Assembly: GCA_030429865.1 (NCBI GenBank)
Contig: JAUIFX010000019.1
Coordinates: forward strand, 1-39,221
Direction of reading: 5' to 3'
DNA from: Gammaproteobacteria bacterium
GTDB lineage: Bacteria; Pseudomonadota; Gammaproteobacteria; Ga0077536
DNA length: 39,221 bases
Part shown: one piece after another, positions 33,931 to 39,221 of the stretch
How the letters are laid out: each line of letters starts with the position of its first letter
Numbering within the stretch: the first letter of the stretch is position 1
The notes under the pieces: model-generated
Told to the model about the DNA's origin: nothing
Seen by the model: the letters and a program-made list of their open reading frames with translations, nothing else
The model's database searches: none
Position numbers and translations under genes: made by a program

Positions 33931-35010
33931 ATGCATTTCGAATTTCTCTCGGTTGCCAATCTCCGCTGTCTGGCACTGACGGAATACGCGCCCGGCCCGG
34001 GTGTCAATCTCGTATGCGGGGCAAACGGCAGCGGCAAGACTAGCCTGCTGGAAGGTTTTGCCATGGCGAGCCTGGGGCGCTCGTTCCTCTCAAATACGCT
34101 GAGCGATATCGTGCGGCATGGGTCGGGCGGGCTTTCGGTGCGCGCGCGCATCCAGGATCCCGGCGCTGGACGCAGCATGACGGTGCAGGTGCGCAAGGTT
34201 CGCGGTGAGACGGAGATCAGCATGGACGGGGAGAGTGTCCCGTCGGCGTCGACACTCGCGCGGGCGGTGCCTACGCTGGTGATGAATTCCAAGGCAGCCG
34301 ACATGCTCACGGAGAATCCGAGCAATCGGCGTGCGCTCATTGATCGCACGATGTTCCACGTGGAACGTCGCTACGTGGAGCATTGGAAGGCCTACCGCCA
34401 GGCGTTGCGACAACGCAATGAACTCTTGCGCCAGGGTGCGCCGTCGAGGGACGTGGTTTTCTGGGACGAACGGCTCGCGACGCTCGGTGAAGCGATTGAT
34501 GCGGATCGGTCCCGCGTTGTCGACGCGATGAGCGACATGCTGGCGGGCAGCGCGCTGAATGACATCCTCGGCACGCTGTCGATCCGCTACAGTCCGGGCT
34601 GGGACCGCGAGATGGGCTATCGGGAACAATTGCGTTCCAGTTGGCAACGTGATTCCCAGGCGGGTTACACGACCGTTGGCATCCATCGAGCGGATCTCGC
34701 GATTCGCTGTGAGGGGAGGGCGGTAGCGCGACGCATCTCGCGCGGCCAGGGGAAACTGCTGGTGGCAACCCTGTACGCCGGGCTCGCGAAATTCATCGCG
34801 GGTGAGACCGGCCGCACGCCGGTCTTCCTGGTCGACGATCTCCACGCCGAGCTTGATGATAAACTGTGCAGCCAGGCTGTGGACATCATCACGTCGCGTG
34901 GGGGTCAATGCATCTTCACGGCCATCAGGCCATCCGACCTCCCCGCAGTCACCGAACGGACCGACGATGTGTTCCACGTGGAACATCACCGAGCCGCGAG
35001 CCCTGCCTGA
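33931..35010 (+). CDS. recF: Recombination and repair protein RecF
   Basis: RecF is an SMC-like ABC ATPase that helps load RecA at gapped DNA. The product is 359 aa. Walker A is GANGSGKTSLLEG at about 30-42, the signature motif is ISRGQGKLL and Walker B is FLVDDLHAELD; all are intact. The conserved FHVE motifs near residues 141-146 and at the C-terminus are each encoded by a parS-like palindrome (34352-34367 and 34970-34985). The RBS is weak. The stop lies 15 bp before the gyrB start. Confidence 0.97.
   Translation: MHFEFLSVANLRCLALTEYAPGPGVNLVCGANGSGKTSLLEGFAMASLGRSFLSNTLSDIVRHGSGGLSVRARIQDPGAGRSMTVQVRKVRGETEISMDGESVPSASTLARAVPTLVMNSKAADMLTENPSNRRALIDRTMFHVERRYVEHWKAYRQALRQRNELLRQGAPSRDVVFWDERLATLGEAIDADRSRVVDAMSDMLAGSALNDILGTLSIRYSPGWDREMGYREQLRSSWQRDSQAGYTTVGIHRADLAIRCEGRAVARRISRGQGKLLVATLYAGLAKFIAGETGRTPVFLVDDLHAELDDKLCSQAVDIITSRGGQCIFTAIRPSDLPAVTERTDDVFHVEHHRAASPA
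34352..34367. promoter_or_regulatory. parS: parS-like ParB binding site, copy 1
   Basis: TGTTCCACGTGGAACG matches 15 of 16 bases of the palindromic gammaproteobacterial parS TGTTCCACGTGGAACA. It lies within recF and encodes part of MFHVER. ParB loads at parS sites near oriC and spreads to organise chromosome segregation. parA and parB themselves are not in this window. Confidence 0.8.
34970..34985. promoter_or_regulatory. parS: parS-like ParB binding site, copy 2
   Basis: TGTTCCACGTGGAACA is a perfect 16-bp palindrome identical to parS sites known in Pseudomonas. It falls in the last codons of recF (VFHVEH), 618 bp after copy 1 and about 3.8 kb from the rpmH-dnaA gap. The distance to the origin is what is expected for functional parS. 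Confidence 0.88.
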
Positions 35011-37422
<2,412 letters not shown>

Positions 37423-37443
37423 GGCAGGCGCACCGCGGTCACC

Positions 37444-38085
37444 TCACGGGCCGCCACGGCGGTTGTCGGTAACGGCAAGCGCGACCAGCGTGACCCGCGC
37501 CGCGCCGCCGTGACGCAGCGCGCGGGCCAGCGCCGCTGCCGTCGCGCCGGTCGTGACGACGTCGTCGACGATCGCGACATGCTCGCCATCCACGCGCTCG
37601 ACGAGCGCGAATGCGTCGGCCAGGTTGCGCCGGCGTGCGGCCCGTGACAGGCGCGACTGCTGCTCGCTGCCGCCGATCCGGCGCACGCCGTCCGCGGCAA
37701 GCGGGATGCCGCTCACCGCGCCCAGTGCGTGCGCCAGGAGCGCGGCCTGGTTGAAGCTCCGCGCGAGGTAGCGACCCCGCGCGAGCGGTACCGGGACGAG
37801 CCGGTCGATTGATTGTAAGTGATTGCTTACATTCGATGTAAATATCATGGCAAGGGCATGCCCGGCCGCAAGGTCGCGATGAAACTTGAACGCGCGCACG
37901 AGCACGTCGAGCGGATAGGCATAGCGGTACGGGATCTGCACCGCATCGATGCCACGGATCCGGTGCGCGACCGGTGGTTGCGCCGCGCGTGGCAGATCGG
38001 CCTCACACCCCGTGCAGATCCCGGCCGCCGCCGGCCCGCTGCACAGTACGCAGGTCCACGACCCGGCGCCGCTTTGCGTACACAT
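37444..38085 (-). CDS. comF: ComF-family phosphoribosyltransferase-like protein
   Basis: The ComF family is linked to DNA uptake or use of imported DNA; its enzymatic role is unresolved. The product is 213 aa. The N-terminal zinc-binding part has CVLCSG then ICTGC (four Cys within about 12-27). Next come [34 protein letters not shown] and the PRPP-binding loop [20 protein letters not shown]. It converges with gyrB across a 21-bp gap and is divergent from bioB, a frequent gammaproteobacterial arrangement. An AT-rich palindromic patch lies within the gene (37813-37841). Confidence 0.93.
   Translation of the reverse strand: MCTQSGAGSWTCVLCSGPAAAGICTGCEADLPRAAQPPVAHRIRGIDAVQIPYRYAYPLDVLVRAFKFHRDLAAGHALAMIFTSNVSNHLQSIDRLVPVPLARGRYLARSFNQAALLAHALGAVSGIPLAADGVRRIGGSEQQSRLSRAARRRNLADAFALVERVDGEHVAIVDDVVTTGATAAALARALRHGGAARVTLVALAVTDNRRGGP
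37813..37841. promoter_or_regulatory. Two overlapping AT-rich inverted repeats inside comF
   Basis: TGTAAG-TGATTG-CTTACA (37814-37831) and TTACAT-TCG-ATGTAA (37827-37841) overlap in an AT-rich island within GC-rich coding DNA. They could be an operator. The half-sites resemble, but are spaced differently from, known BirA sites, and the distance to the bioB promoter is about 270 bp. The role is unknown. Confidence 0.3.
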
Positions 38086-38103
38086 CCCTGTATTCCCCAG
38101 AAG

Positions 38104-38131
38104 TTGACGGGCGTCCGATCACCGCCATAAT
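38104..38131 (+). promoter_or_regulatory. Sigma70 promoter of bioB
   Basis: TTGACG (38104-38109) and CATAAT (38126-38131) are separated by 16 bp, about 60 bp before the bioB ATG in the comF-bioB gap. No BirA-type operator (TTGTAAACC with an inverted partner 14-16 bp away) is visible over it. Confidence 0.65.
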
Positions 38132-38192
38132 GCACGCTGCGCGAGCTTACCGGCTCGCACCCCACCAGCCAGCCCAGCGGGAACACCGGACC

Positions 38193-39185
38193 ATGCACGC
38201 GACCAATGTACACCCCATCGACACCGCCGCCACGATGCGCCACGACTGGCGTGCGAGCGAGGTCGAAGCGCTCTTCGCACTGCCCTTCAACGATCTCCTG
38301 TTCCGCGCGCACTGCGTTCACCGCGAGCATTTCGATCCGAACGCGGTCCAGCTCAGCACGCTGTTGAACATCAAGACCGGCGGCTGCCCGGAAGACTGCG
38401 CCTACTGCCCGCAGAGCGCGCGCTTCGACACCGACGTCGAGGCATCCGCCGTGCTCGACGTCGATGCCGTGCTGCAGTCCGCGCGCGCCGCCAAGGCCGC
38501 CGGTGCAACCCGCTTCTGCATGGGCGCGGCGTGGCGCTCACCCAAGGACCGCGATCTCGACAAGGTCGTTCCCCTCATCGAGGCCGTGCGCGATCTCGGC
38601 ATGGAATCCTGCGTGACCCTCGGCATGCTGAACGCCGCGCAGGCGCAGCGCCTGAAGGACGCCGGCCTCGACTACTACAATCACAACCTCGATACCTCGC
38701 CCGATTTCTACGGCGACATCATCTCGACGCGCACCTACCAGGACCGCCTCGATACGCTGCAGAACGTGCGCGACGCCGACATCAACGTCTGCTGTGGCGG
38801 CATCGTCGGTCTCGGCGAGTCGGTGCGCGACCGCAGCGAGCTGCTGCGCACCCTCGCGACCATGCCGACCCACCCGGAGTCGGTGCCGATCAACCTGCTC
38901 GTCCGCGTCGAGGGCACGCCGCTCGCCGACACCGCGCCGGTCCACCCGATCGATTTCGTGCGCACCATCGCCGTGGCGCGCATCCTCATGCCCGCTTCCC
39001 ACGTGCGCCTGTCGGCCGGCCGTACCGGCATGACCGACGAGCTCCAGGCGCTGTGCTTCTTCGCCGGCGCCAACTCGATCTTCTACGGCGAAAAACTGCT
39101 GACCACGGCCAATCCCGAGGTACTCGCCGACCAGGCGCTGTTCGAGCGGCTCGGTATCAGCGCCGCGCCGGCGCACCACGCCTGA
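38193..39185 (+). CDS. bioB: Biotin synthase
   Basis: BioB is a radical-SAM enzyme that inserts sulfur into dethiobiotin to give biotin. The product is 330 aa from the ATG at 38193; the open frame continues upstream to 37974 through comF DNA and is not protein-like there. The radical-SAM cluster motif is [10 protein letters not shown] (about 69-78). [50 protein letters not shown] and [10 protein letters not shown] complete the family pattern, including residues of the [2Fe-2S] site. It has its own promoter upstream. Other bio genes would be expected next but are outside the window. Confidence 0.97.
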   Translation: MHATNVHPIDTAATMRHDWRASEVEALFALPFNDLLFRAHCVHREHFDPNAVQLSTLLNIKTGGCPEDCAYCPQSARFDTDVEASAVLDVDAVLQSARAAKAAGATRFCMGAAWRSPKDRDLDKVVPLIEAVRDLGMESCVTLGMLNAAQAQRLKDAGLDYYNHNLDTSPDFYGDIISTRTYQDRLDTLQNVRDADINVCCGGIVGLGESVRDRSELLRTLATMPTHPESVPINLLVRVEGTPLADTAPVHPIDFVRTIAVARILMPASHVRLSAGRTGMTDELQALCFFAGANSIFYGEKLLTTANPEVLADQALFERLGISAAPAHHA

Positions 39186-39221
39186 CGCACCGCCTCTTGC
39201 CGCTAGCCTACCGCCAGCGCC

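Noticed and set aside
37423-37443. Intrinsic terminators at gene ends
   Set aside because: I examined the gaps after gyrB, bioB, fxsA and intI. None has a GC stem followed by a T-tract.
37813-37841. BirA (biotin operon) operator
   Set aside because: The half-site spacing is wrong for the TTGTAAACC-N14-16-GGTTTACAA pattern, and the site is about 270 bp upstream of the bioB promoter, inside comF.

Overview
The window is a roughly 39 kb chromosomal segment from a high-GC gammaproteobacterium. Two things support this: the gene order cutA-dsbD-(tlpA-like)-aroQ-accB-accC-prmA-DUF3426-dusB-fis-purH-purD, and the origin block mnmE-yidC-rnpA-rpmH|dnaA-dnaN-recF-gyrB. Both are arrangements typical of Gammaproteobacteria such as Pseudomonas and Xanthomonas relatives. 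I cannot name the genus. No tRNA, rRNA, CRISPR array or insertion sequence was seen.

Positions 1-3050 are an integron. A tyrosine recombinase of the integron-integrase type (1637-3049, +) has an unusually long N-terminus. It sits divergently from a leftward cassette array with a presumed attI core at 1485-1491 and two complete attC sites (515-625 and 49-144, canonical on the minus strand). The first cassette (about 521-1490) carries a PEP-CTERM surface-protein gene in the reverse orientation, reading toward attI and intI. The second cassette (about 55-520) carries a small AT-rich orphan gene in the normal orientation. A third cassette is cut by the window edge.

Positions 3331-15534 are a minus-strand run of housekeeping genes. 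Listed in transcription order they are cutA, dsbD, a TlpA-like thioredoxin, aroQ, accB, accC, prmA, a zinc-ribbon/DUF3426 protein with a 15-bp minisatellite, dusB, fis, purH and purD. Overlapping stops and starts (dsbD/tlpA-like, dusB/fis, fis/purH) indicate translational coupling. The purH-purD gap holds two copies of a palindromic intergenic repeat. On the plus strand fxsA diverges from cutA, and a methionine-type aminotransferase converges on fxsA.

Positions 17598-27376 hold glnE and ilvE, then a cell-envelope glycan cluster. The cluster contains an ELM1-family protein, two GT4 glycosyltransferases, two GT9 heptosyltransferase-like proteins and a sulfotransferase, and may make a sulfated lipopolysaccharide core or similar glycan.

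Positions 27387-37422 are the replication-origin neighbourhood. mnmE, yidC, rnpA and rpmH are on the minus strand and dnaA, dnaN, recF and gyrB on the plus strand. A strong sigma70 promoter drives rpmH. DnaA boxes occur in both the rpmH-dnaA and dnaA-dnaN gaps. Two parS-like ParB sites lie inside recF. The rnpA frame has no ordinary start codon after the rpmH stop, and its only standard start encloses rpmH entirely, as described for Thermus. The window closes with comF (minus) divergent from bioB (plus), which has a good promoter.

The most unusual items are the nested rpmH/rnpA arrangement, the extended integrase, the reversed PEP-CTERM cassette and the parS sites embedded in recF.
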